A DNA stretch of 64,000 nucleotides from Nymphaea colorata (GCF_008831285.2 NC_045142.1:11606716-11670715), one strand, 5' to 3'; counted from the stretch's first letter, positions 50,383 to 62,301 are shown. A program made the numbers and translations. Notes: generated by a model not told the origin, from the letters alone.

Positions 50383-50524
50383 AAGACTGTATTTAGTGAA
50401 CCCATTATTGAGATAGATGTGGATGCAAAAATCAAAGCATTGGTCAAGCTTATGGATGAAGATGCAAAGCTCCTTTGCAAGAAGAGTAGAGATGTATTAC
50501 AAGAAACAAGTAGAGCTTTGGTGA
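50383..50524 (+). pseudogene. NAB (KIP1-like) actin-binding domain fragment
   Basis: Reads DVDAKIKALVKLMDEDA in one frame. After one extra base at about 50470 it continues SFARRVEMYYKKQVELW and stops at 50522-50524. The pattern (D.K.K...KL..EDADSFA.RAEMYYKK.PEL) is the core of the NAB domain by which NET-family (NETWORKED) proteins bind actin. The N-terminal tryptophan motif and the following RAYRALAERYD motif are absent. It is a broken fragment of perhaps 45 codons; no other exon of a NET gene was seen nearby. Confidence 0.55.
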
Positions 50525-50534
50525 GCTCACAGCA

Positions 50535-51020
50535 TAAGGTTACCCCCATGGCTACCACCATTCATGCCCTATCTATTTACATGTAGGACACTCAAGTTGT
50601 GTTGAACATTTGTTGATCATCGCCAATGAAATGTGTATCGACCAAGGGAACCAAAGAAGAGCAGCTCAAGAAGTTATGATAACTATTTCAAAACAAATAG
50701 CTCAGTTTTTTTTTTTTTTTGTGAAGAAACATTAGTCCCAACTCTAAAGTGAGGAAGCCCTCGTTTTGGTAGATATGAGGGCTTTGAGCCCTTATAAAAA
50801 GAAAGGCCAACTGTTGTGGTAAACTAGAGAGAGAGAGGGGCACATAACGACAAAAGTGGGTTACCTCCATGGTTACTACTCTTCATAACTTGGGGTGTGC
50901 ATGTTGTAGGCTAAGATGATACAAACATTCATTGGCAGTCTCCCATGAAATGAATACTGACCATTGAGAAACAGAGAACCATGGATCAGATGTTATGGTA
51001 ACTATTTCAAAACTGGTTCA
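50535..51020 (+). repeat. Diverged tandem repeat pair
   Basis: About 50535-50700 and 50857-51020 are diverged copies: GTTAC.(C/T)CCATGG.TAC.AC, CAATGAAATG/CATGAAATGAATACTGACC and GTTATG.TAACTATTTCAAAAC. They lie just 3' of the NAB fragment. No coding function is recognised. Confidence 0.6.
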
Positions 51021-51167
51021 AGATTTTGTCAAGAAATGTCAGCCCTCCTTTGAAGTCGGGAGGAAGCCTCTCCTTTTTTAATTCTCTCCTTGTTTCCCTA
51101 TCTTTTTCTCTAGTTATCTAATTGTTTTGTTTGCAACTATCCATGAAGGTCAATCGAATAACCTGAT

Positions 51168-51344
51168 TATGGACACTACCTAAAACAGGAGCAAGGTTTC
51201 GTCAAGGGATTAAACTAATTCATTTGAGTTATCTCTATTTCCCTCTCTCTGTCTCTCATTTCTTATAAAATTTTTTTTTCTTGCAATTGCACGTGAAGGT
51301 CAATCAAAAGGGGAATCTTTTTATGGACAGTACCTAAAGTTGGA
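51168..51344 (+). repeat. Direct repeat copy 1
   Basis: Near-identical to 51481-51662 (TATGGACACTACCTAAAACA at the start, CACGTGAAGGTCAATCAAAA inside). Immediately after it, TTGGAGTCTAAGTACAGGG is the same as the copia LTR start at 50057 read on the other strand. Confidence 0.9.
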
Positions 51345-51420
51345 GTCTAAGTACAGGGTTGCAAAAGGGGAATCTTTTGGAGCCTCTCCTAAAGTTGAAG
51401 TCTAAGTACATGAACCCTCA

Positions 51421-51476
51421 GCTGGCTAAGGTCAAGGGTTAAAGAGAGATAAAGCTCCAAAGATCTAGTTTTTTCT
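51421..51476 (+). repeat. 56-bp perfect inverted repeat, left arm
   Basis: Begins GCTGGCTAAGGTCAAGGG and ends CTAGTTTTTTCT. It is the exact complement of 51677-51732. The 200-bp interval contains direct repeat copy 2. Confidence 0.95.
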
Positions 51477-51480
51477 CTCC

Positions 51481-51662
51481 TATGGACACTACCTAAAACA
51501 GGTGCAAGGTTTCCTCAAGGGATTAAACTAATTCATTTGAGTTATCTCTATTTCCCTCTCTCTGTCTCTCAATTCTTAGTCATACAAATTTTTTTTTCTT
51601 GCAATTGCACGTGAAGGTCAATCAAAAGGGGAATCTATTTATCGACACTACCTAAAGTTGGA
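51481..51662 (+). repeat. Direct repeat copy 2
   Basis: Second copy of 51168-51344, with a 5-bp insertion near 51590 and a few substitutions. It lies between the arms of the inverted repeat. Confidence 0.9.
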
Positions 51663-51676
51663 TCAAGGTTTCCTCA

Positions 51677-51732
51677 AGAAAAAACTAGATCTTTGGAGCT
51701 TTATCTCTCTTTAACCCTTGACCTTAGCCAGC
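51677..51732 (-). repeat. 56-bp perfect inverted repeat, right arm
   Basis: Exact reverse complement of 51421-51476, from AGAAAAAACTAG to CCTTAGCCAGC. Confidence 0.95.
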
Positions 51733-51954
51733 TCCTACAAGAGAATCAACATGCAAATTTGGGTAAGATTTCTATGTTGTAATGGAAGCACACCACCAAG
51801 TCATACCTTTAAGCCCACAGTAGCCATAGGATGCCGATGAATAGCATTTTTGTCCTTTCCTTCTTTGTAATTTCCAACATATGTATGACAGTAGGTAAAG
51901 TCGGTATGCAAAACCTACCACATGATGACTTTCCCTATCACAAAATTGACAATG

Positions 51955-52130
51955 AATTTTGTTTCATTTCATTTAATTAGAATATCATCAACATAAACTG
52001 GCATGTTGGTCATCATATTATCATGGTGAAGTATAAACAATGATGGCTCAAGCTTAGACAAGCATTTTAATTAACTCTTGAATCCATGCTCTCGAACCTT
52101 GTTTTTTAACCCATTCAACACTTCGTGAAG
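51955..52130 (-). pseudogene. Copia reverse transcriptase fragment
   Basis: On the minus strand LFILHHDNMMTNMPVYVDDI contains the catalytic YVDD (51984-51995), followed by LI and a stop. It is only about 50 codons and shares orientation with the copia LTR end at 50057, so both may come from one deleted element. Confidence 0.55.
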
Positions 52131-55100
52131 CCAACACATAAGATGGATTGTGTGAATTCATGCATGAATCCCTAATATCAAGACATATAATTCTTTTTGA
52201 AGAACTTGGATGGAAAGCATTTCAAATTTATCTGTCTGAGTACCATCCCCTACTTAAGGCAAGTGAGAGAATAGTCTGAAGAATGGCTGGTTTTTTTACA
52301 ATGTTGTACAACTAAAAAAAATCAGACTTCCTTCTCTAAGGAATCCCTTATAGCAATGTGTGCTTTCTATTGCTCAAGAGTTTCATCTTCTTTCCATCTG
52401 ATTTTGTATATGCATGCGTCCTATAATATTATGGCCAGTAAGAGAAGGAATGAGAGTTTGAGTTGGATTATCAATGAGAGCCTTGCACTCTCCTTCCATG
52501 GCAAGAAGCATCTTGACTCACGATTAGCTTCCTCAATGCTTTCGGGGTTGTATATCATTTAAAAGATGTGTAAACACCCTAAATTTTTCATCAATCTATA
52601 TTACCATTTTGCCTCTAGTGGGCATGTACTCACCTAGTAGGATCCTCAACCCAAGGTCACACTATGACCTCCCCATCATTTATTAGGTGTACCATACCTA
52701 GAAACCTAGGAAAACCTTAGAAATGAGTTAATTTGAGTTAATTGGCCTTAGCCAACCCATTTGCAGTCTTAGATTAGGTCCTATGACCTTCATTTTCGAC
52801 TAACTAGTCATATCTTGCTTATTTTGTCTTTAAACAACTTTATCAAGATTGGTGGACTCCATTTCACTAGAAATAACGTGTTTCAACTTTCTTTTTCATT
52901 CTCACCTAAAGTAAGCCCAAAAATAGTCTTCCCAGTGAATTCGTCATAACTTTAGTGTCTTAGAAAGTGTAATTGTGAAATTTTAGCCCTATTGAGTCCA
53001 CATCCTATAATGCAGGACACTCTACTACCCATTTTAGTAGTTTTAACCTGAATCCACACTAAATGTGTTGTGTTAACCTAGACCGATCTTAGGCCCTATT
53101 AATCATGCTGAGAATAGTTTAACCTTTGCTCAAGTTAGCTTATCATGGATTTAGTTCAATTGACTTTCCAAGCTGCCCAGAGTTCACTCCCCCTAGCGTC
53201 TAACAATCTATGTTTGATGTCTGAGCTTAATTACATTCCATCATGTCAGCTCCCACCGAGCTGAGAATATCCTCTTCATGAATGTATCTAGTTTCCTCCA
53301 ACTAGATTCTAGTTGCAATATTTGTGGTAAAGCACAATTTCAATTTTACAAATTTACTAATTTTATCTCTCTCATCTACTTAATCATTTCATTTCTATTT
53401 ATGTCTAAAGTTCATTTCAACTCAATTTTCATCAAAATTTCCTGATTGCTCAATTGATCATCGTCTATGAGTCATGGATGTAGGTTCCCTTAGCTTAACA
53501 TGCCAAAAATCCATCCAAAACCAGCCAAGTTGGTCTTTTTCCATTTAAACCTTAGTTTTCCCACTTCGTTTCAGTTTGTGTCCAGTGCTTATAGGAACAC
53601 TGACTTTTGAGCGAAACATGAGGAATTTTGAATTCCATCTAAACTAGGCTATGATTGAGGATATGGCACCTTACCTTGAGTTCCAAATTCTATTTGTCGC
53701 TATTTAAGTAGGTCTTGCTTACTATAGTTCACCAAATCCCAACTAGCCATAAACAACTTCACTAGGTCATACAAACACTAGTTTGTTTGAAGCTGCAATA
53801 AATATCCTCTATTGGTTCTATAAATCTCAGCTTCCGAAACCTGCCAAGAATAGCCTCAGCAGGGCCTACAGATTGTAGTCTAACTATACCTACTAGAAGT
53901 AGCCTTAGTAGGTGATACCCCATGACCTGCTCCCTTCCTTCAGAGAATATCCACGACATGTATAACAGATTACCATGTAGAGTAAAAGGTAACTCACACA
54001 CACACTCTAATTAAAAGCTTCCTCTATGAGGGGAAGTTCTCCAAAATTCTAACAAAACCTCATTAAGCATAATTGTATCCCAAACCCTAAATAAATCTTT
54101 TATATGGATGGGAGAGACTGAGTCTTGGATGTCCCATCTGGACTGTTCTAACTCAATCTAGAAATTCCCCCAAATTTTAAAGGGAAAGCTAGCGACGACT
54201 AAGAAAACTCAATTATCATGCTTATATGACCCCTAAAGGCTATCCAGCCTTATTCTGCTAATGGTCCACTGGTACATCTCTCCTCCCATGAGATCCACTT
54301 TGTCCTCAAGGTGCGAACCAAGGGAAATGCTGTTGCATTTCAACAGAGCGCTCCTAGGTGGGTGCCTCATCTGCATTAGATTAACATGTTTATTTTTTAG
54401 ATAGATTATTTTAATGTCTTCAGGATAGGCATAGGGGTCAATTATGCACCACTCTTCCTTATCTCTTTATTTTAAATTCTTTGCCTTTGTTTACTTGGTT
54501 TTACTTATAGAATGCATATAGAATATAGTTTTCTTTCATCCTTTCTTTAGTCAAGCATTGCACATCTATTTTAATATGCACTGGATCACCTTGCACCCAC
54601 ATGCACCCTTGTCTAAAACCAAACCGGGTCACCCTAGTAAGCATATATGTGGCATTAGCCCAGGTTTGTGAAAACCTGAATCCAGTTTGGATTTTACACA
54701 AGAACCATTTCAAAATCATTGTTTTCCAAAATATTTTCAGAAATAAAATTTTTAAATGATTTTTAAAACCCTAGGTCATGTAGGCATGGAGTCCAAACCT
54801 AGCTCAATTCTCTAAAACCTAGTTTAGACTAGTCTTAGAGCCTGCTACGTATGAACCTAGTCTTTTAACCTAAGTCTAGTCAAACTTCTTTAGATTCTCA
54901 TTCATATGAAATAAATGAAGTCTATATCATATATCACATGGTTTGGCTAAGAAAAAATACATTTACTACAATCAAACCTACCCCTAAATAGGTTTAAACT
55001 CAGCATAGGCAAGATTAAATCTGGTTCATTTGACCAATCTACCCCTAGACTATTTGGATCTTGGATCATGATTCAAGTTATTGAATTGAAATCATGATCC

Positions 55101-56045
55101 TTATATTGATTTAAAATTTGATATTAAACACAATTTGATTACATGAGATTTTAGATCTCAAGCATTCAAGCTCAAATATTGGATTATGAATAGTAGAATA
55201 TGAATCTCAAATTATGGATCTTCTATGGTATCTTACATTTTGTATTTTAGACTTTAGATTTTGGATCAAATTTCACATACGGGTCCTGAAACATAAATCT
55301 CAAATCATGGATATTGGATGTTGGATTTTGGATTTCAGACCATAAATTTTGAAACTTGGATTTTATAAATTTTTTATCCTGCATCCTGGATCAAATTCCA
55401 AAGCAAATAATTATTTGATCATAAACTTGGGATAATTTCCTTCAAAACCATACATAAATACATGCTTTTAAAACATGTAATCATCATATTTGGATATATG
55501 CTTTCAGATTTGGATCTTAAAAGAACCAATCATGAATACACCATCAAACTTACTGTTTTCTGACCTTTCACTTTGGTCAAGAGTCTCCACAACATGATAT
55601 GATCTCCTACACCCCAATCCCTAAAGAAACCAGATTCCAAGTATGCATGACCTAACTTTTAAATGCATCATATTAGATTTAGGACTCCGATTTGTATTGA
55701 TCTATGAAGTTCTAGACATAAACAAACTTTAGATTAATTATTTATTGTTCATCAGTCCATTTCTCAGATCTATTTAGATTTTAAAACATGCACAATTGCA
55801 AAATTAAGGCAAGCTCGATTTTTCAGGCTTTGAACGACATTTAGACTTAGGAAATCACATATTTTAGCCTAGTCATTGGTTTGATTGGCGTTGATAAAGG
55901 CATTAGGAACAGTCATACCTCATCTTGATAGGTCGGGTCTCGTCTCTCTGAAAAAACGAGGCGAGTACATGTAATGATATCCCCTTTATTACGGTTTGCA
56001 TGTAAGATTAAAAAAGTTTACATATAAACAAGGTGGCCTACCTCA
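52131..56045. other. Long AT-rich stretch, probably old retroelement LTR and leader
   Basis: No domain recognised. Low-complexity runs of GGATTTTGGAT/TCAAATTATGGATC type fill 55050-55400. Its position before the Ty3/gypsy pol at 56.05 kb suggests LTR and leader of that element, but I could not find a second LTR copy. Confidence 0.35.
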
Positions 56046-57595
56046 ACCATGTTGTCAATTTTTCATGGGGTGCAAGCCAACCTCGAGAAGCTCCAGGCCA
56101 TGGAGCATTGGCCAATGCCGAAGCAATTTATACCCTTTCGTGGTTTTTTAGTCATAACTATCAAATGTCATCAATTCACATATCACTATGACCACATTGC
56201 TTCCCTACTCACCTAGCTCTTGAAAAAGAATTCATTTATCTAGACTGAGAAGGCCACTGCAACCTTTTAGCCTTTAAAGGATGCTTACTTGAATGATCAT
56301 GTTCTCTCTCTACCTGATTTCTCAAACACCTTTATTATCAAGATAGACACTAATAATGTGGAGATAGGAGTAGCGGTTAGCCAGGATGGTCATCCAATCA
56401 CCTATCTAAGCAAGACTGTAATGTCCTAGGCTAAGCCCTTAGCCACCTATGACAAGGGAGATGTTAACTGTCATTATAACCTTTGATAAGTGGAGATGTT
56501 ACATTCTCGGTTGTCATTTTGTTGCTCGCACTGACTACCACAACCTAAATTTCTTGACAGGCCAATGCATCACCACCCCTATGTAGCATAAATGGCTTGC
56601 CAACATCATTGCATATGACTTTGAGATCCAATATAACAAAAGCCAAGAAAATGGCACAACCGATGCTCTCTTAAGGGTGAAGAGTGACATACTAAAGATG
56701 GAGAAGTCCTAACACTATTCCATGTTTTTGTTGACCTATGGCATAAGATAGTGAAGGATCTAAGTTCCAAAACTTAGCTTAAGGTATCTTCTTAGTAGAG
56801 TTGTACACTATAAAGTTCTAATTTGGTTGCCAAGCTAGTATTTTTTAAATCCACAGTTGCTAGACCATTTCCACTGCACACTCTTATCTGGACATGAAGT
56901 TGTTCACAAGACCTTGGAATACCTCAAAAAGTCCTTTTGAAAGAACATGAAATCAGTGGTCAAGAGCTTTGTTAGGGAGGGTGAACTTTACTAACAACAC
57001 ACATATGAGGACACCAAACCACCAGGCTATCTGTCCCCATTGTTCATACCTGAAAAATCTTGGATGAATACTTTATAAACTTTGTTGAAGTCTTACCCTG
57101 CTATCATGGCAAGAAAACTATCGTGGTTGTTGTAGATTAATTCACAAAATATGCTCATTTTATTTCAATGCCTAATCAAACACTGGAAACCTTCTTCCAT
57201 TTTTTTTGTAGCCATCTCCACAAGAATGGATGATGTTTCTAGCCTGTGGTGAGTGGTATATAATAGAAGTTTCTACTCATCTATTCACATGACCTCCTTT
57301 GACGTGGTATATGGTCATTCACCACCATCCTTGATAAATTATGAAAGAGGTGCCTCACAAGATCCCAATATGGACAAAGATTGAAAGAAAGAGAAAAAAT
57401 ACTTAGCATTATTGAGATAGAAAAGAAAGAACTTTCAAGGTGGGTGATTGAGTACTCCTAAAGAACTTTCAAGGTGGGTGATTGAGTACTCCTCACATCT
57501 TACGTATAGACAAAAGACCATCTTTGGCCAGCCTTACCAAGTTTCTACTGAAAATTTCATAGACCTTTCAGAGTCTTAGAGGTGTTAGGAAAGAA
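56046..57595 (+). pseudogene. Ty3/gypsy pol remnant (thumb to integrase)
   Basis: Starts inside the reverse transcriptase thumb (VQANPEKLQAMEHWPMPKQF, FRGFL). RNase H follows (DHVLSLPDFSNTFIIKIDTN, GHPITYLSKTVMS, ATYDKGD). Its end is at about 56620-56690 (KWLANIIAYDFEIQYNKSQE, with frame changes). The integrase zinc region comes next (LLDHFHCTLLSGHEVVHKTL), then TKPPGYLSPLFIPEKSW and the GPF-like RPFRVLEVLGK near 57580. Gag, protease and the reverse transcriptase fingers are absent. Frames break every 30-60 codons. Confidence 0.8.
57426..57493 (+). repeat. 34-bp perfect tandem duplication in the gypsy integrase
   Basis: AAAGAACTTTCAAGGTGGGT followed by GATTGAGTACTCCT occurs twice head to tail. 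34 is not a multiple of three, so the duplication itself shifts the frame. Confidence 0.95.
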
Positions 57596-57599
57596 ATAC

Positions 57600-58240
57600 T
57601 ATGCCAGGCCTGCTCGTAGGCCAACCTCAGCTAGTGCTCGCCGAGTGTGGTCATTTGCCCTTGTCCAAACCAGGTCAGCTGCTGCTGTCTCTACCTCAGC
57701 TTGCAGACCTAGTCCCATGGCCTACCTCAGCCTTAGGCCTGGCCTCTGACCCTTGCATGGTGGGAGCCACGTGATAGCTTGTCCCATGTGCCTGCCAACC
57801 TTCAGCCAATACCTTGTCTCAGTCAAACCAAGTGCAGCTTCCCCAGCCACAGCTAGCTGTCGACCTATCCATGCAGCCAGCTCATCTCCAGCTGAGCGTC
57901 CCATGACCCATGGTCCTACAGCCTCATTGAGTGGAAGAAGCACTCAAAGTGGGCCAGTTCGAAGGCATCCGCCTCGAGACCCCCCTATCACTCAAGGCTC
58001 AACAGCTACCAAGTCTAGCTCTTTGCGAGTCCGGCTTACGACAAATACTCAACCTAGCGGAATAGGATCTTTCTCGTCCTCATTCAATATATTCCCCTCC
58101 CTCGTCTATTTGTCCAAGCACCACCACATCTACACCTGCACTCGTGAAAGATCTATATTGTTGGTGAACATCGTATTGAAGCAAGCGGCTTGTATTTGGG
58201 TTTCCCTGGAGTTTTGTCCAAACTAGCATGTTGTACTTGT
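57600..58240 (+). other. GC-rich stretch between gypsy and copia remnants
   Basis: Notably richer in C and G than its surroundings. A 157-codon frame (57753-58226) is rich in Pro, Ser and Ala and has no recognised domain. A frame continuing from the gypsy integrase (RRPTSASARRVWSF) can be followed for a short way. It could be the tail of the gypsy polyprotein, LTR, or unrelated captured DNA. Confidence 0.4.
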
Positions 58241-58359
58241 AAACCAACAAGAGGCTAGTCACATGTAAGAGATCCTTGGCTGACAATTAGAACTCACATC
58301 ATGCGGGTAGGGCTTCTTCTCAGGTCCTAGAGGCAGAGGTAGCTCATGTTCTACTGGAC

Positions 58360-60090
58360 GTGGGAAATTTCAGTGCACTTATTATGGAAAGTTAGGGTAC
58401 TTGGGGGACTGATATTGAGATAAGCATCATCGGCCTTCTGGCACTGCTTTTGTTAGAGGTAGAAAATCGATAGGGTCAGCACAGGTAGTAGTTTCTTCTA
58501 TTGGAGAGAACTCTACTACCTCTCCAACTAACTCCTTCACTTTGAGCCTAAGCCAATCAGTGTATCAGCATATCTTTGGTAAAAAATATCATATAGTCAG
58601 AGTCTTTCTATTCTATATTCTTTTGAACTTATTAACATCGGCCTAGTCTTGTTGCTAGTAGGTTCCAATTTCAGTATTAACTTGTTATGATTGATGATTT
58701 TTTTAAAGTTAGTTGGGTCTTCTTGTTAAATAACAAGATTGAGATAATTTGTATTCTCAAAAGATTCATCACTAAAATAAAAACTTAGCTTGATTGCATT
58801 GTCAAGTCTAGCTGCACTAATAATACTCTTGAATTCAATTCATAGATTTTGCTGCAAACTCATGGGCCTGCCTATTTTGGGGGTGATGCCATCCTTACTG
58901 CTTGCTATCTTACCAATCAGTTACAAACTTCAAAGTCCTCCAAAAGTCTTTAGTTGTACATGTTTCCTGCATATTTTTGGTCCCAAAGGAGATTAATTTC
59001 TGGCATAGGATATTGAATGTGTATTGGATATCCTAACGACCAAAGAAGTTATAAATGCTTCGATGCTACATCTCATAGAGAGTTTATCAGTACACATGTG
59101 ACTTTATTTGAGTTTCAAACTATTGTCACTTGTCCTGAGATACCTAGGTTTATTCCCTTAAGTATTCTGCTTGTTTTTTTACAGTATGTTCCTCGTTCAT
59201 TGACCCCACTTGTTTATCATTTCAATGACCCTCTATTGGTCTACTCACACTGATGAGACCCTTCTATGGCTCGTCCATCATCGTCTTCTCAGGAGGTAAG
59301 AAACTCTAAAATTCTTGACCCCAAGGCTGATGACCCAAACATTGGTGACAATCTACCCATTGCTCTTCAAAAATGTAAGAGACAATGTATGCCACCGCAT
59401 ATCTCATTTTGTGTCTACTAATCACATGAGTCATAGTTTAGTGCATTTTACTTTGGCAATGATCGGTCAGGTAGTTTCCACGAGTCATCACCATGCCTTG
59501 CTTGATGCTAACTGGAAGCAGGCTGTGCAGGAAGAGACAGATGTATTGGTTTCACTAGGGACATGGAAGATGTTGAAGTCTCCTCTATAGTCTGATGTAG
59601 TGAGATCCAAGTGGGTCTTTACCATCAAATATCATTATGATGGATCTATTGATAGATATAAGGCCTGCTTGGTTGCTAAATGTTATACTCAAACTTATGG
59701 AGTAAATTTTTTTGAGTCCTCTCCAATGGCAAAGTTACGGACATCGGACTCATAACCTCAGATCTTGTTCAATGTGATTGGCCACTCTACCAACTCAATG
59801 TAAAGAATCTTTTTTTGTATGGGGATCTCTCATAGAATGTGTATATACAATAACCTCGTAGGTTTGAGTTTCATGGAGAGTGTCATAAGGTGTGCAGACT
59901 CAAGAATGCTATATATGGACTCACACAGAGTTTCTTAAGCTGTCAAAGGTGGTTTCGCAGTGTAGTTTTCAAATGTCTCCTATTAATCACTTTTTATTCA
60001 TAAAGAAAGGAACAATAGGTATACTGGTTTTGGTTGTTTATGTTGATGAATGATTACATAACTTTTATAGGTGATGATGACCAAGAGATT
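58360..60090 (+). pseudogene. Ty1/copia remnant (gag knuckle, integrase end, reverse transcriptase)
   Basis: A gag zinc-knuckle remnant at about 58370-58435 (CTYYGKLGYLGD..., HHRPSG) is followed by the integrase end: GGDAILTACYLTNQL near 58885, CIGYPNDQRSYKCFDATSHR at 59017 and EFISTHVTLFE. The reverse transcriptase then follows (59590-60060: SKWVFTIKYHYDGSIDRYKA, YTQTYGVNFFES, VLVVYVDE near 60030). Protease and the first half of integrase are missing, RNase H is not seen, and frames are broken. The final Asp of the YVDD motif is Glu. Confidence 0.75.
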
Positions 60091-61220
60091 CAGAAACAAA
60101 GGTGTTTTGCATTCATATTTGTCTACTAATTTGTAGCTTACAATTTGAAACATGGGCTCCTATGCGCTTCAAAAATAGAGGTCTCTAGTCTTTTGAATAA
60201 GAGGAACCATGAAGAAACTGTTAGAGATTGCACTAGAGCAGGCACAGAGGGGTGTTCAGGTTGGTAGTTAAGAGAATGCTTAAAAACAAGGAACCACATT
60301 CGCATGTCAAACTCATTTTTGAGATTGGACCTAGTCGAACATAATTGTGTAAGTTCTGTACAATTACATTGTAGAAATGAAAATTTTACCTCATTTTTCT
60401 CAAGTATTTTTGTCATAGTATGTGATCAACATGATTAAAGACATTGAGATGGATCACCGTTTATTTAGGTACGGAATTACTTGAAAGTTTAGTCTATTGA
60501 TTTTCAAATCATAGAAAATGCTAAGTAGAAGTGAAAGTAAACTAGCCTAAAAGTCAACTGTTGGGTCTCTAACTAAGCATTCAATTGCATATACTTCATC
60601 TACTTTACACAGCTGGTGCTAGTTATATTTGTACACCTTGTTGCTTGTTCTTAACAGCTAATTTTTACACCCATCCTATATGGTGTCATTATTGTTTCTG
60701 AATTCAAAGATGATGTCACTGTCCTTCTTGTGGGTAATTGACAGCTTGCTTTTGTTTTACATGTATTTGAGTACCACACATGCAAAGTAGAACAAGGACT
60801 ATGATAGTAGATCAATTTTATTCATGATAACCTCTTGGTGGCCCTTCAAAATAAAATCTCCCTCTTCAAATACTTCATTAACTGATTAATTAGATACATT
60901 AATTTGGTTATGTCTACATCATGATAATGTTTTCTACTACTTACCTTCTTCCTTTGAAGTTTGAATTCTTGTACTCGCAAAGGAATTTCGTATTGTATTG
61001 ATATTCCTCATGAATTATATGGTTGCCATAATGTGTGACATACTTGTATGATGGTGCCTCAGTTTCTAGGTTTCTAGCTTTGGTTCTCAGTGATGCAAGC
61101 TCTGTCTACTGCACTAAGCTACTGTGGATGTCCTACATGAAGTGCACCAGATTGTTGTTTTTATGTTGCTCTGCATGGAGTGCACCAGCTTTGAACCTTA
61201 TTAGCTATCTTTTTCTGCAG
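60091..61220. other. Unassigned DNA before the TPI exons
   Basis: No domain recognised. The first TPI exons (with the catalytic lysine) are expected in this direction but were not found. Confidence 0.4.
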
Positions 61221-62301
61221 AGGTTGTGGTGAGCCCTCCATTTGTCTTTCTTCCCCTTGTAAAGGGCCTCTTGCTTGCTGATTTTTTTGTTGCTGCTTAG
61301 AACTGCTGGGTTAGAAACGGAGGTGTCTTCACTGGTGAATCGGGTACAGTCTGGCTGATCTATAACCTATTGGTTTCCTTTGTGTGCATTTGGCTTTCAG
61401 TACAAATATTGTCAATGGCATGCATATGTCTTTCAGTAAGATCTTTTTTGTATGATGCTTCTTTTATAGAAGATTGGTTCTTTTGTTTCCTAATTAATTT
61501 TAAAGGCTTATCTGGCTGGTAATGGTGAAACAATTACTACCTCTTGGCTGGACGTAATGACATGGAAATAGTGACCTTTTTATAAGTATATTTTGTTTTT
61601 TTTTTTATGGTTTTCTTTTAACGGTCATTGTATTAGTTAAAAAAATTCCCACCGTTTCTATACTTAAGATATTTACATGGATGTTTCAGCCCTGAGATGC
61701 TTGTGAATTTGGGAATCCCATGGGTTCTTCTTGGCCATTCCAAAAGAAGACTCATCCTGAATGAGGCAAATGAGGTACATCATCTGTCTGACTTCGGATT
61801 TCATGGTAACATCATTTCAGAATATTTTACATGTAAATGGTTAAGTCATAGTGGTCATGGAATCTGACAGACAAACGGGGAATTTGAGTTAGAACTTTTT
61901 TGTTTACACATGTGCTCCATGTCCTTAATAAAAGATGAATGACTCATGCATAATCTGATATAGCTGATGATATACCACATGCGTGTAGTTTTCCAGTTCA
62001 AGTTTCTTTGTTCTGTTTGTCAATGATCTTTATGTTTTTCTGCTTTCCCTTACAATGTTTCTTACTTTCTTTTACGATGATGTGAAACATTATGCACTTA
62101 TATGTGTGTCATTTTGCTGATTTTGTTATCTTTTGTTCATTTTGTTTGTGGTTTTTTGTGACCCTTTTAGTTTGTTGGAGACAAAGTGGATTATGCACTT
62201 TTTAAAGGCTTGAAAGTGGTTGTTTGTGTGGGAGAAATGCTTGAACAGAGAGAATTTGGGTCCACAATGGAGGTTGCTGCTGCACAGACCAAGGCTTGCA
62301 G
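61221..62301 (+). pseudogene. Triosephosphate isomerase pseudogene with introns
   Basis: Three exons of plant-type TPI, the glycolytic/Calvin-cycle enzyme interconverting dihydroxyacetone phosphate and glyceraldehyde 3-phosphate. Exon a, 61221 to about 61342, follows TTTTCTGCAG: VVVSPPFVFLPLVKGLL, then an in-frame TAG at 61298-61300 where the family has Gln, then NCWVRNGGVFTGE. Exon b, 61690-61774, lies between CAG and [22 protein letters not shown]. The catalytic His is kept but Glu after it (GHSERR) is Lys. Exon c, 62171-62301: [36 protein letters not shown]. The exon holding the catalytic Glu (YEPVWAIGTG) and the first exons are absent. Intron retention means it arose by DNA duplication, not retroposition. 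Confidence 0.85.
61954..62218 (+). repeat. Tandem duplication unit 1 (TPI intron plus exon start)
   Basis: Repeats at 62757-63020 with about 10% change by eye: TCTGATATAGCTGATGATAT, TTACAATGTTTCTTACTTTC and the start of TPI exon c. Confidence 0.85.

Noticed and set aside
50688-50870. 60-codon Leu-rich open frame on the minus strand with a Lys run
   Set aside because: It overlaps a poly-T tract and sits in the tandem repeat; no domain.
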